Part shown: positions 26,450 to 34,963 of the stretch, in pieces
Position numbering within the stretch: position 1 is the stretch's first letter
Layout of the letters: the number at the start of each line of letters is the position of its first letter
Assembly (NCBI GenBank): GCA_963825175.1
Contig: CAWGSA010000002.1
Coordinates: 2,870,017-2,934,016 of the forward strand
DNA: 64,000 nt
DNA from: DATFTF01 sp963825175
GTDB taxonomy: Bacteria > Acidobacteriota > Thermoanaerobaculia > UBA5066 > Gp7-AA6
Direction: 5' to 3'
Made by a program: the position numbers and the translations under genes
The notes under the pieces: model-generated
Told to the model about the DNA's origin: nothing
Database searches by the model: none
What the model saw: only the letters and a program-made list of their open reading frames with translations

Positions 26450-28453
26450 TCAGCCCCCGGACTGCGGCGGCGGCTCCATCGACCTGCGCGCCAGCTCCAC
26501 CACGTCGAACGGGGCGGTCGAGACGCCGATTTCCTCTTTCGCGTTTCCGATCATGACCATGCAGAAGGGGCAGGAGACGCCCACCGCCCCGGCGCCGGTC
26601 TCGGCGATCTCCTTCATGCGGGCCTGGTTGATGCGGGTGCCGAGCTTCTCCTCCATCCACATCCGCCCGCCCCCCGCGCCGCAGCACAGCCCCTTCTCGC
26701 GCGAGCGCTCGAGCTCGGTGAACTTCAAGCCGGGGATTGCACGCAGGATCTGGCGCGGCGCGTCGTAGACCCCGTTGTAGCGGCCGAGATAGCAGGGATC
26801 GTGAAACGTGATGGTCTCGGGGATCGCGGTCTTCATCGCCACGCGTCCCGCCGCGATCAGGTCGGCCACCAGCTGCGAGCCGTGGACCACCTCGTAGTGC
26901 CCGCCGAAATCACCGTACTCGTTCTTCAGGCAGTTCATGCAGTGCGGGCAGTTGGTGACGATCTTCCGGATCCCGTAGCGGTTCAAGGTCTCGACGTTCT
27001 GCTGGGCCAGCGTCTGAAAGAGGTACTCGTTGCCCAGGCGCCTGGCGGAATCTCCGGTGCACGTCTCCTCGGTTCCCAGGATGGCGAAGGAGACACCGGC
27101 GGCGTCGAGGATCTCGACCAGGGCTCTGGAGACGCGCCGCGCTCGGTCTTCGTACGAGCCGGCGCACCCGACCCAGAAAAGGACTTCGATCTCCTTTCCC
27201 TTGGCCTCGGCCATGGTCGCGACCGGCAGGTCCCTGGCCCAGTCGGCCCGCGAGGCCGCCGCCATGCCCCAGGGATTGCCGTTGGTCTCCATCCCGCGGA
27301 AGGCGGTCTGGACCTCCTTGGGAAACTCCGCCTTGTCCAGGACGAGGTAGCGGCGCATCTCCGCGATCTTGTCGACGGCCGGAATGATGAACACCGGGCA
27401 CGCGGTGGTGCAGAAGCCGCACATCGTGCAGGCCCAGATCGTGTCCTGCGACAACCAGCCGCCGATGAGCTCCTTGACGCGGCCGGTGCCGGCATCGGAT
27501 TCCGGCCGCGCTTGGCCGCGCCCCGACTTCGCCGCCAGGATCCCCGGCGTCGCCTCGTACACCGCGTCGCGCACGTCGCCGATGAACCGTTTCGGGTCGA
27601 GCGGTTTTCCGGTCAGTGCCGTCGGGCAAACGACGCGGCACCGCCCGCATTCCGTGCACGAGTACCCGTCGAGCATCGCCTTCCACGAAAGCTGCTCGAC
27701 CGTCGAGACCCCGAAGTGCTCGGACTTCTCCAGGTCCGGGGTCGAGAGCTTGCCCATCGGCTCGAGCTTCATGAAGAACACGTTGGGCACGGCGGTGATG
27801 ATGTGAAAGTGCTTGGAGTACGGCAGGTAGTTTCCGAAGAAGAGGATGTCGGTCAGGTGGACCCACCAGCCGCCGGCGTACAGGACGGCGAGCGTCGCGG
27901 CCGACGCTCCCGTGAACAGGCCCGCCACCGCCGCGACCGCCGGAGCCCAGGCGCTGGCCAGCTCGGGGCGCATCGCCACCCTGGCGCCTTCGGAAACGAG
28001 ATCCGCCCCGATCAAGAGCGCGATCAGGAAGAGAATGACCCACGCGTCGAGCGTCAGGTCGAGCCTCTTGGGCCGGATGAAGGCCCGGCGGAACACAGCC
28101 ATGGCGACGCCGACTAGGACCAGCACCTCGAAGACGTCCTTCACCAGCGTGTAGACCCGGCCGGCCGTCCCCGGCAGGAGCTCGAATCCGGGGACCAGCC
28201 CCTCCGCCACGAGCGAGAGCGTCCGGACGATCAGAACCACGAACCCGGCGAAGAGCAGGATGTGGAACGTGCCGGCGTAGAGATCGCGGAACATCCGGCG
28301 CTGCGCGAACGCGTACTCGAGCGTCTTGCCGATCCGGGTCGGGATCCGGTCGAAGCGCGGATCCGGCGCGCCGGCCAGCAGCACGCGGATGCGGCGGCCC
28401 ATCGAATAGATGAAGGCGACGACGGCCAAGAGGACCAGGACGCCGAACAGCAC
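26450..28453 (-). CDS. Membrane Fe-S oxidoreductase, EMO-like (ETF:quinone link)
   Basis: 667 residues from a GTG at 28453. An N-terminal membrane domain of about five to six helices resembles the NarI/DUF224 type. Two [4Fe-4S] motifs (CTECGRCRVVCP, CTMCGFCTTACP) and two HdrD-like CCG domains (CPHCMNCL; HDPCYLGRYNG with GLCCGAGGG) follow. This is the architecture of the ETF:(mena)quinone oxidoreductase described for syntrophic bacteria. Position between etfBA and nrfHA supports transfer of electrons from acyl-CoA oxidation via ETF to menaquinone. Its exact partner is inferred, not shown. Confidence 0.85.
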   Translation of the reverse strand: MLFGVLVLLAVVAFIYSMGRRIRVLLAGAPDPRFDRIPTRIGKTLEYAFAQRRMFRDLYAGTFHILLFAGFVVLIVRTLSLVAEGLVPGFELLPGTAGRVYTLVKDVFEVLVLVGVAMAVFRRAFIRPKRLDLTLDAWVILFLIALLIGADLVSEGARVAMRPELASAWAPAVAAVAGLFTGASAATLAVLYAGGWWVHLTDILFFGNYLPYSKHFHIITAVPNVFFMKLEPMGKLSTPDLEKSEHFGVSTVEQLSWKAMLDGYSCTECGRCRVVCPTALTGKPLDPKRFIGDVRDAVYEATPGILAAKSGRGQARPESDAGTGRVKELIGGWLSQDTIWACTMCGFCTTACPVFIIPAVDKIAEMRRYLVLDKAEFPKEVQTAFRGMETNGNPWGMAAASRADWARDLPVATMAEAKGKEIEVLFWVGCAGSYEDRARRVSRALVEILDAAGVSFAILGTEETCTGDSARRLGNEYLFQTLAQQNVETLNRYGIRKIVTNCPHCMNCLKNEYGDFGGHYEVVHGSQLVADLIAAGRVAMKTAIPETITFHDPCYLGRYNGVYDAPRQILRAIPGLKFTELERSREKGLCCGAGGGRMWMEEKLGTRINQARMKEIAETGAGAVGVSCPFCMVMIGNAKEEIGVSTAPFDVVELARRSMEPPPQSGG

Positions 28454-28500
28454 TCGGCCCGGGAATGCCGAGGACGAGATGCTGGGTCGGGAGCTCGAGT

Positions 28501-28546
28501 GCGACGTTCAACGTGCGACGTTCGACGTTTCGAGTTCGAACTTTCT
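28501..28546. repeat. 7-bp tandem array (GACGTTC unit)
   Basis: Consecutive degenerate units GACGTTC, AACGTGC, GACGTTC, GACGTTT, CGAGTTC, GAACTTT between etfA and the EMO-like gene. The last units are near-complements of the first, so the array is partly self-complementary. Unit type is shared with the array at 33881. Confidence 0.7.
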
Positions 28547-28576
28547 AACCCAGAACATAGCACCTCGAGCGCGGCG

Positions 28577-29542
28577 CTATTCCTTCTTCGCGGCCCGCAC
28601 CGCCTTGGCCACCTCGGGCACGACCGGGAAAAGATCGGCCACGATTCCGTACGTGGCGACCTTGAAGATCGGGGCCTCGGAGTCCTTGTTGATGGCCACG
28701 ATGACCTTGGAGGTTCCCATCCCGGCCAGGTGCTGGATGGCGCCGGAGATTCCGCAGGCGACGTAGAGCGAGGGGGACACCACCTTGCCGGTCTGTCCGA
28801 CCTGGTGCTGATGGTCGATCCAACCGGCGTCCACCACCGCGCGCGAGGCGCCCAGCGCCGCGCCCAGGGCCTCCTGCAGATCTCGGATGACCGGCCAGTT
28901 CTCGGGACCCTTGATGCCGCGGCCGCCGGACACGATGATGTCGGCCTCGGACACGTCGAGCTCCTTCGATTCCGACGTCTCCACCTTCATCACGCGTGCG
29001 CGCGGCGCGATGTCTCCGAGATCGAGCGCCTCCACTCGCGGCTCGGGCGCGTCCTGCGCCTGTGCGGGAAACACGTTGGGACGTGTGGTCGCGATCTGGA
29101 GCCTGGCCGCCCCGCAGTCCACTTCGGCGCGGGCCTTGCCGGAGTAGACCGGCCGCGATCCGACCAGGCGGTCTCCTTCGAGGCGCAGATCCATCAGGTC
29201 GGCCAGGACGGAGACGTCCCGGCGCGCGGCAAAGCGCGGGGCGACGTCCTTTCCCATCGCGGTCGCGGCGATGAGGACCGCGTCGGGACTCTCCTTGGAG
29301 GCCGCGGCGTCGAGCGCTCCGACGTAGCCTTTGTTGCTGTAGAGGGCGAGGTCGTCCCGATCGGCGACGTAGACGACGCCCGCCCCGTAGCGGCCGAGGT
29401 CCTTGGCCGCCGCGGTCACGCCTTTGCCCGGCAGCACCGCGGCCACCGGACCGCCCGAGAGCCGCCGCGCGAGCGAGAGGGCTTCCAAGGAAGCCTTGCG
29501 GATCTTGCCTTCGCGCTGTTCGATGAAGACGAGGAATTTCAT
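28577..29542 (-). CDS. etfA: Electron transfer flavoprotein, alpha subunit
   Basis: 321 residues. The C-terminal FAD domain has the family signatures SGGRGIKG, VGQTGKVVSP, YVACGISGAIQHLAGM and AINKDSEAPIF. The N-terminal domain packs against EtfB. It accepts electrons from acyl-CoA and related dehydrogenases. It lies downstream of etfB across a 95-base gap filled by a 7-bp array, and upstream of the EMO-like gene. The absence of a second FAD motif argues against a bifurcating type, though this cannot be settled from sequence alone. Confidence 0.95.
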   Translation of the reverse strand: MKFLVFIEQREGKIRKASLEALSLARRLSGGPVAAVLPGKGVTAAAKDLGRYGAGVVYVADRDDLALYSNKGYVGALDAAASKESPDAVLIAATAMGKDVAPRFAARRDVSVLADLMDLRLEGDRLVGSRPVYSGKARAEVDCGAARLQIATTRPNVFPAQAQDAPEPRVEALDLGDIAPRARVMKVETSESKELDVSEADIIVSGGRGIKGPENWPVIRDLQEALGAALGASRAVVDAGWIDHQHQVGQTGKVVSPSLYVACGISGAIQHLAGMGTSKVIVAINKDSEAPIFKVATYGIVADLFPVVPEVAKAVRAAKKE

Positions 29543-29551
29543 TTGTCACCT

Positions 29552-29633
29552 CGTAAGGCGTTAAGGCGAGTTGCGAAGGGGCGGTCGCGAGTGTCGCTTC
29601 CCTCGCCTCACGCCTTACGCCTCACGCCTCACG
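29552..29633. repeat. Facing 7-bp tandem arrays (CGTAAGG/CGCCTCA units)
   Basis: Left arm at about 29552-29575 (CGTAAGG-type) and right arm at about 29603-29633 (CGCCTCA, CGCCTTA units) are complementary. They fill the etfB-etfA gap and could form a stem in the operon transcript. Confidence 0.75.
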
Positions 29634-29637
29634 ATCT

Positions 29638-30423
29638 TCAAATCACCTTCGCTTCTTCTCTCAACAGCCTCACCAGCTCCTTGGCCGCCGCGGCCGGATC
29701 GTCGGCGGGAATGATCTTGCAGGCCGCGCGCGGCGGCGGCAGCTCGAGCTTGCGCCAACGGACCTTGGCCTGGGCCGGGTCGGCCTCGGGAACGCCGAGC
29801 TCGGCCAGCTTTTTCTCTGAGATCGGCTTCTTCTTGGCTCCCATGATCCCCTTGAGCGAGGCGTAGCGCGGCTCGTTCAAGCCCTTCTGAGCGGTGAGCG
29901 CGGCCGGAAGCTGGCACTCGACCACTTCGTGGGCCCCTTCGATCTCCCGGTGCGCGGTGACCTTCCCCTCGCCGAGCTCGAGACGGATGACGCTGCCCAC
30001 GTGCGGCACCCCGGCGAGCTCGGCGGCCATCGGGCCGACCAGGCTCTCGTCGGCGCCCACTCCCTTCTGGCCGAACCAGAGAAAGTCGTAGGAACCCTGT
30101 TTGGCGACCGCGGCCACGGCCTTGGCGACGGCCAGGGCGTCGAGATAGCGCGCGTCGCCCGAGTCAATCCAGATCGCCTCGTCCGCGCCCCGAGCCAGGC
30201 ACTCGCGGAGTCCGGTCTTGGCCCTCTCGGGTCCGACGCAGACGACGGTCACCGTGCCCGCCCCTTTCGCTTCCTTGACCTTGAGCGCCTCCTCCAGCGC
30301 GTACTCGTCGTAGGGCGACACGATCCACTTGACGTCGGTCTCATCGATCGACTTGCCGTCCGCGGCGATCTTGATCCGGGTCTCGGTGTCGGGAACGTAG
30401 GCGACGGCGACGAGCGAGTTCAC
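29638..30423 (-). CDS. etfB: Electron transfer flavoprotein, beta subunit
   Basis: 261 residues. Family motifs: VAYVPDTETRIKI at the N-terminus, SPYDEYALEEAL, the nucleotide-binding GQKGVGADESLVGPMAAEL and the recognition loop LPAALTAQKGLNEPRY. It forms a heterodimer with EtfA. It begins 13 bases after the fabF stop, so it appears to be transcribed together with the fatty-acid synthesis genes. Confidence 0.95.
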   Translation of the reverse strand: MNSLVAVAYVPDTETRIKIAADGKSIDETDVKWIVSPYDEYALEEALKVKEAKGAGTVTVVCVGPERAKTGLRECLARGADEAIWIDSGDARYLDALAVAKAVAAVAKQGSYDFLWFGQKGVGADESLVGPMAAELAGVPHVGSVIRLELGEGKVTAHREIEGAHEVVECQLPAALTAQKGLNEPRYASLKGIMGAKKKPISEKKLAELGVPEADPAQAKVRWRKLELPPPRAACKIIPADDPAAAAKELVRLLREEAKVI

Positions 30424-30436
30424 GGCGGCTGTCCTT

Positions 30437-31696
30437 TCAGTCCATGCGTTTCAGGATCAGAGAGCCGTTGGTGCCTCCAAACCCGAAAGAGTTGTTCAGG
30501 GCGTAGCGGATCGGGGTCTTTCGGGCCTGGTTGGGGACGAAGTCCAGATCGCAATCCGGATCCGGGTTCTCGTAATTGATCGTCGGCGGGATGGTCTGGT
30601 GCGCCACGGCCAGGGCGCAGATGGCCGTTTCCAGGCCGCCGGCCGCGCCGAGCAGATGCCCGGTCATCGACTTGGTCGAGGAGACCGCCACCTTCTTCGC
30701 ATGCGGGCCGAAGACCATTCGAATCGCCAGAGCCTCCACCCGGTCGCCCGCCGGGGTCGACGTTCCGTGGGCGTTGATGTAGTCGACATCCTCCGGGTTG
30801 ATTCCCGCGTCGTCCAGAGCATTTCGCATCACCCGGGCCGCGCCGTCGCCGTCCTCCGACGGGGCCGCGATGTGGTACGCGTCGCCGGACAGGCCGTAGC
30901 CCGCCAGCTCGGCGTAGATCCGGGCCCCGCGCTTCTTCGCCGCCTCCATCTCTTCGAGCACCACGAGCCCGGCTCCCTCCCCGATCACGAACCCGTCCCG
31001 GTCGCGATCCCACGGCCGCGACGCGCGCTGCGGCTCGTCGTTGCGGGTGGAAAGGGCGCGCATCACGGCGAAGCCGCCGACCGCGAGCGGCGTGATGACC
31101 GACTCGGTCCCCCCGGCGATGGCCGCGTCGGCGTCCCCGTACTGGATCATCCGGTAGGCCTCGCCGATGGCGTGCGCGCCGGTGGTGCAGGCGGTGACGG
31201 TGGCCAGGTTGGGCCCCTTCAGGCCGTACTTGATCGAGATGTTGCCGGCCGCTTCGTTGACGATGAGCGCGGTGATGAAGAACGGGGAGATGACCTTGGG
31301 GTTGCCGTCGGTCTTGATGAACTTGGCCATCGTCTCTTCGATCACAGGGAGACCGCCGATCCCGGATCCCACCACCACGGCGATTCGCCCGCGGTTGGAA
31401 TCGTCGATCGGCAACCGGGAGTCCCTCATCGCGAACTGCGCCGCGGCCATGGCGTAGTGGATGAAGATGTCCATCTTCTTGATTTCTTTCCTGTCGATGT
31501 ACAGGGAAGCGTCGAAGCCCTTGACTTCTCCGGCGATGCGGCTTCCGAAGCGGGAGGCGTCGAAACGAGTGATGGGGCCGACACCGCTACGGCCGGACAC
31601 CAGCGCGTCCCAGTTCTCGGCGTTGCCGATTCCCAGCGGCGACACCAGGCCCAGCCCCGTCACGGCCACTCGGCGGGGTGCGGAAAGACGAGGCAT
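30437..31696 (-). CDS. fabF: Beta-ketoacyl-ACP synthase II
   Basis: 419 residues. The catalytic Cys-His-His triad is visible in VTACTTGAHAIGEAYRM, NAHGTSTPAGD and KSMTGHLLGAAGG; SFGFGGTN lies near the C-terminus. It condenses malonyl-ACP with growing acyl chains in the cytosol. It follows acpP by seven bases, the usual acpP-fabF order. Confidence 0.96.
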   Translation of the reverse strand: MPRLSAPRRVAVTGLGLVSPLGIGNAENWDALVSGRSGVGPITRFDASRFGSRIAGEVKGFDASLYIDRKEIKKMDIFIHYAMAAAQFAMRDSRLPIDDSNRGRIAVVVGSGIGGLPVIEETMAKFIKTDGNPKVISPFFITALIVNEAAGNISIKYGLKGPNLATVTACTTGAHAIGEAYRMIQYGDADAAIAGGTESVITPLAVGGFAVMRALSTRNDEPQRASRPWDRDRDGFVIGEGAGLVVLEEMEAAKKRGARIYAELAGYGLSGDAYHIAAPSEDGDGAARVMRNALDDAGINPEDVDYINAHGTSTPAGDRVEALAIRMVFGPHAKKVAVSSTKSMTGHLLGAAGGLETAICALAVAHQTIPPTINYENPDPDCDLDFVPNQARKTPIRYALNNSFGFGGTNGSLILKRMD

Positions 31697-31703
31697 GATG
31701 GGA

Positions 31704-31943
31704 TCAGTTTTTCGAGGAGTTTTTCTCGATGTACTCGACGGCGTCCTTGACCTTCTGAATCTTCTCCGCGGCTTCGTCCGGGATCTCGATATTGAACGCT
31801 TCTTCGAACGCCATCACGAGCTCGACCGTGTCCAGGCTGTCCGCACCCAGATCGTCCACAAAGGAGGCTTCCGGGGTCACTTCGTTGGCGTCCACGCCGA
31901 GCTGCTCGACGATGATGCTCTTGACCTTTTCATCCACGCTCAT
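31704..31943 (-). CDS. acpP: Acyl carrier protein
   Basis: 79 residues, acidic. The phosphopantetheine serine is in GADSLDTVELVM. Carrier of acyl intermediates for FabF, FabG, FabD and FabH encoded around it. The 154-base gap to fabG holds a 7-bp array. Confidence 0.97.
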   Translation of the reverse strand: MSVDEKVKSIIVEQLGVDANEVTPEASFVDDLGADSLDTVELVMAFEEAFNIEIPDEAAEKIQKVKDAVEYIEKNSSKN

Positions 31944-32015
31944 TCCGTTCCTCCCGTAAGCTGCAAAGGACGCCGTATTGTTCCCTAAGCCGGAGCGGGG
32001 AGCAAGTGCGGGAAT

Positions 32016-32094
32016 CGTAAGGCGTCAGGCGTCAGGCGAAGCCCCCGCGTTCTCCGCGTCTCACGCCTCACGCCTCACGCCTCTCGCCTCACGG
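32016..32094. repeat. Facing 7-bp tandem arrays (CGTCAGG/CGCCTCA units)
   Basis: Left arm 32016-32038 (CGTAAGG, CGTCAGG, CGTCAGG) and right arm 32056-32094 (five CGCCTCA-type units), complementary, with an ~18-base loop. Lies between fabG and acpP, three bases from the fabG stop. Confidence 0.78.
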
Positions 32095-32097
32095 AAT

Positions 32098-32841
32098 CTA
32101 CATGTACAGCCCCCCCGAGACGTTGAGCACGTGCCCGGTGACGTAGGCGGCGTCCTCGGAGGCGAGGTAGGCCACCGCGGCGGCGACGTCCTCGGGGGTC
32201 CCCAGGCGGGCCAGGGGGATCTGCCCGGTGAGCGCGGCGCGCGCCTCGTCGGTCATCCTTTCCGTCATGGCCGTCGCGATGAACCCGGGCGCGACGGCGT
32301 TACAGGTGATGTTGCGGGACGAGAGCTCGCGGGCCACGGTCTTGGTGAGACCGATCAGTCCGGCCTTGGAAGCGGCGTAGTTGGCCTGGCCCGCGTTGCC
32401 CATCAAGCCCACCACCGACGTCACGTTGACGATCCGGCCGTAACGCTTTCGCACCATCGCCTTCACCACCGCCTGGGTCAGGAGAAAAACGCCGGTCAGG
32501 TTCGTCGCCAGCACCCGATCCCACGATTCCCTGGACATGCGCAGGATGAGGTTGTCCTCCGTGACGCCCGCGTTGTTGACGAGGACGTCGATCTGGCCGT
32601 GCTCCGCGATCGCCGACCTGGAAGCTTCCTCGATCGAAGAGGGATCGGCCAGGTCGAGCCGCAGCGCCGTGGCCCGGCCGCCGGAATCGGCAATGGCCTG
32701 AACCACCCGCGCCAGGTCCTCCGCCGTGCGCGCGGCGGCAATCACTCGCGCGCCCTCCGCCGCCAGCCTGCGCGCGATGGCCTCGCCGATGCCCCGGGAT
32801 GCGCCGGTGACGAGGGCGACACGGCCTTCAAAGCGGTTCAG
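32098..32841 (-). CDS. fabG: 3-oxoacyl-ACP reductase, apparent CTG start
   Basis: 247 residues, the normal FabG length, if translation begins at the CTG at 32841. GGAGG lies seven bases before it, and the next codons read NRFEGRVALVTGASRGIGEAIARRL, the expected N-terminus with the NADPH-binding TGASRGIG. No ATG, GTG or TTG occurs in frame between an upstream stop and the Rossmann motif. The first GTG (32745) would delete the cofactor site. Catalytic residues: NNAG, the Ser in NVTSVVG, and YAASK. It reduces 3-ketoacyl-ACP in fatty-acid elongation. Confidence 0.93.
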   Translation of the reverse strand: MNRFEGRVALVTGASRGIGEAIARRLAAEGARVIAAARTAEDLARVVQAIADSGGRATALRLDLADPSSIEEASRSAIAEHGQIDVLVNNAGVTEDNLILRMSRESWDRVLATNLTGVFLLTQAVVKAMVRKRYGRIVNVTSVVGLMGNAGQANYAASKAGLIGLTKTVARELSSRNITCNAVAPGFIATAMTERMTDEARAALTGQIPLARLGTPEDVAAAVAYLASEDAAYVTGHVLNVSGGLYM

Positions 32842-32877
32842 TGGCTGGCCTCCTTCTCGGGCGGTCTGGCTCAGTCA

Positions 32878-32961
32878 GTGACGAGTGACGAGTGGCGAGT
32901 GACGAGTTGAAAAAACGGTGGCAGCCTACACTTCTCACTTGCCACTTGTCACTTGTCACTT
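32878..32961. repeat. Facing 7-bp tandem arrays (GTGACGA/CACTTGT units)
   Basis: Left arm 32878-32912 (GTGACGA, GTGACGA, GTGGCGA, GTGACGA) and right arm about 32935-32961 (CACTTGC, CACTTGT, CACTTGT), partly complementary. Between the serine hydrolase gene and fabG. A different unit from the flanking arrays. Confidence 0.78.
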
Positions 32962-32965
32962 TTTT

Positions 32966-33964
32966 TCATTTCGGCTTGTCCACGATGTCGGGCAGGCTCC
33001 TAGCCCAGAAGTCGTAGATCGCGCGCGCCACGTCGGAGATGGCGAGGACCGAGGGATGATCCGCGCCGGAGGGCGTCTCCGCCGTCGATCCGTCGGTCAG
33101 GACGGCCAGGACGAACCGACCCTTCTTCGTCCGGAGGATTCCCGAGTCGTTGTGAACACCCCGCATCGTGCCGCTCTTTCCCGCCCACAGGTCCTCGGAC
33201 GGAAATCGCCGGGCGATCCGCATCCGCGTCGGGTCGTTGTCGAGGTATCCGAAGATCCGGCTGGAGGCATCCGGATCGATCAGGTTCCCCTCCGCCACAC
33301 GGACCATCCACTCCGCGACCTCGTGGGGCGTGATGACCCCGAGACGGAAATGGCTCCACGGCGAGGGCCGGTCGTGGGCCGACGACAGCGAAGGGATTGC
33401 CGCCAGCAGGCGGATCCGGTGAAAACCGAGGGACTCCATGCGCGCGTTGATCGCCGGGAGGGTCAGCCGCCGGATCCAGGCGTTGGTGGCGGTGTTGTCC
33501 GAGGGCCCGATCATCAGTGTGACCAGGTCATTCCACGTCGGGGAGAGGCCCGGGTCGAGCAACAGCAGAAGGCCCGAGCCATCCGCCTTGTCCTCCGGCG
33601 TGAGGGTCCAGCGTTCGGTCAGATCGATCCTGCCTTCCCGGCTCTGCGCCATGACCTCGGTCACGATGGCGATCTTGATTACCGACGCCGACTCGAACTC
33701 CTCGTCGCCGTTGTGCTCGTAGGTGCGTCCGCTCTCCAGATGGCGGGCCGCAACGCCGATCCGGCAGCCGCAGCGGCGGGCCGCCGCCTCCACAGCGAGG
33801 TCGAGAAAGGATCTGCGCGGCGCGGTGGTGGCGCAGGCGGCGGCTAAACCCACGAGCAAGATCGGGGCGACGCCGCGTGCGATGTTCGAAGTGCGGAGTT
33901 CTAAGTTAAGCAGAAATCTCAACGTCGAACTCAGAACATAGAACTTCGCACACTCTCTACCCAT
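32966..33964 (-). CDS. Class A beta-lactamase-family serine hydrolase, probable lipoprotein
   Basis: 332 residues as an open frame. A lipobox-like LVGLAAAC near residues 37-44 follows a hydrophobic stretch, suggesting a lipid-anchored protein. Motifs of class A enzymes: SASVIK (SxxK), GPSDN (SDN) and AGKSGT (KTG/KSG). The first ~25 codons come from a 7-bp array overlapping this end, so the true start is unclear; no better ATG is visible. It could be a beta-lactamase or a D-Ala-D-Ala/peptide hydrolase. Its place between fabD and fabG is unusual. Confidence 0.82.
   Translation of the reverse strand: MGRECAKFYVLSSTLRFLLNLELRTSNIARGVAPILLVGLAAACATTAPRRSFLDLAVEAAARRCGCRIGVAARHLESGRTYEHNGDEEFESASVIKIAIVTEVMAQSREGRIDLTERWTLTPEDKADGSGLLLLLDPGLSPTWNDLVTLMIGPSDNTATNAWIRRLTLPAINARMESLGFHRIRLLAAIPSLSSAHDRPSPWSHFRLGVITPHEVAEWMVRVAEGNLIDPDASSRIFGYLDNDPTRMRIARRFPSEDLWAGKSGTMRGVHNDSGILRTKKGRFVLAVLTDGSTAETPSGADHPSVLAISDVARAIYDFWARSLPDIVDKPK
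33881..33952. repeat. Facing 7-bp tandem arrays (GAAGTGC/GAACTTC units)
   Basis: Left arm about 33890-33912 (GATGTTC, GAAGTGC, GGAGTTC, TAAGTTA) and right arm about 33926-33952 (GAACTCA, GAACATA, GAACTTC), complementary. Located at the fabD/serine-hydrolase border and running into the open frame of the hydrolase. Confidence 0.72.
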
Positions 33965-34862
33965 AGCTCTCCACCGCGATTCCCCTGGCGATCCGCTTGA
34001 CCAGTCCGGCCAGCACGCTGCCCGGACCGATCTCGATCGCGCGGTCGACGCCGCGCGAGGCCAGGAGCTCGACCGACGCGACCCAGCGCACCGGCGAGTC
34101 GACCTGGCGCACCAGGGCGTCGCGGATCGCCTCGCTCCGATCCGCGGCCGCGGCGTCCACGTTGGTCACGACGGGCCAGAGGGGATCGGCGAAGCGGGCG
34201 TCCGCGAGCAAGGGAGCCAACCGCTCGCGCGCGGGCGCCATGAGAGCGCAATGGAACGGCGCGGAGACGGGAAGAGGGATGGCGCGCTTGGCCCCGCGCG
34301 CCTTGCACGCCTCGCAGGCGCGGGCCACGGCCCCGGCGTGGCCGGCGATCACGGTCTGCTCGGGGGAGTTGAAGTTGGCAGGGGTGACCACTTCCCCCTC
34401 CGCCGCTTCGCGGCAAGCCGCCTCAACCGCGTCGGCGGGCAGGCCGAGGATCGCAGCCATCGCGCCGACTCCGGCCGGCACCGCCTCCTGCATGAATTCT
34501 CCGCGCCGGCGCACCAGGTTGAGCGCCTGGGCGAAGGAAAGGGCTCCGGCGGCCACGCCGGCCGAGTACTCTCCCAATGAATGGCCCGCGGCGAACGCCA
34601 CGCCCTCGAGCCTCTCGGGAAAGCGCGACTTCAGGTCGGCCAGCGCCGCCACCGAGTGCGTCAGGATCGCCGGCTGAGTGTTGGCCGTGGACTTCAGGTC
34701 CTCTTCCGGACCTTCGAAGCACAGGCGCGACAGCGGAAATTTGAGGACCGCGTCGGCCTCGTCGAACACCGCGCGCGCTCCGGGCGAGACGTCATAAAGA
34801 GCCTTGCCCATGCCCACGGACTGCGAGCCCTGGCCGGGGAACAAAAGAGCGAGTGTCGGCAT
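33957..34862 (-). CDS. fabD: Malonyl-CoA:ACP transacylase
   Basis: 301 residues. FPGQGSQSVGMG at the N-terminus, the nucleophile in AGHSLGEYSA, and the catalytic His in VSAPFHCALM. It charges ACP with malonate for fatty-acid synthesis. Its 3' end overlaps the annotated start of the serine hydrolase frame by eight bases. It is preceded by a facing 7-bp array. Confidence 0.95.
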   Translation of the reverse strand: MPTLALLFPGQGSQSVGMGKALYDVSPGARAVFDEADAVLKFPLSRLCFEGPEEDLKSTANTQPAILTHSVAALADLKSRFPERLEGVAFAAGHSLGEYSAGVAAGALSFAQALNLVRRRGEFMQEAVPAGVGAMAAILGLPADAVEAACREAAEGEVVTPANFNSPEQTVIAGHAGAVARACEACKARGAKRAIPLPVSAPFHCALMAPARERLAPLLADARFADPLWPVVTNVDAAAADRSEAIRDALVRQVDSPVRWVASVELLASRGVDRAIEIGPGSVLAGLVKRIARGIAVESYG

Positions 34863-34878
34863 CAGACAGGTCTGACTT

Positions 34879-34958
34879 CGTAAAACGTCAAACGTAAAGC
34901 GTAAGACGGAGCTCCCCCGGAATCTCCTCGTTTCACGTCTTACGTTTTACGTTTCACG
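34879..34958. repeat. Facing 7-bp tandem arrays (CGTAAAA/CGTTTTA units)
   Basis: Left arm 34879-34908 (CGTAAAA, CGTCAAA, CGTAAAG, CGTAAGA) and right arm 34929-34958 (CGTTTCA, CGTCTTA, CGTTTTA, CGTTTCA). Exact 7-bp phase with complementary arms and a ~20-base loop: the cleanest example in the window. Between fabH and fabD. Confidence 0.82.
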
Positions 34959-34963
34959 CTCAT

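Noticed and set aside
24941..28117. 1058-codon plus-strand open frame over nrfA, nrfH and the EMO-like gene
   Set aside because: Opposite-strand shadow; the minus strand encodes conserved heme and Fe-S motifs throughout.
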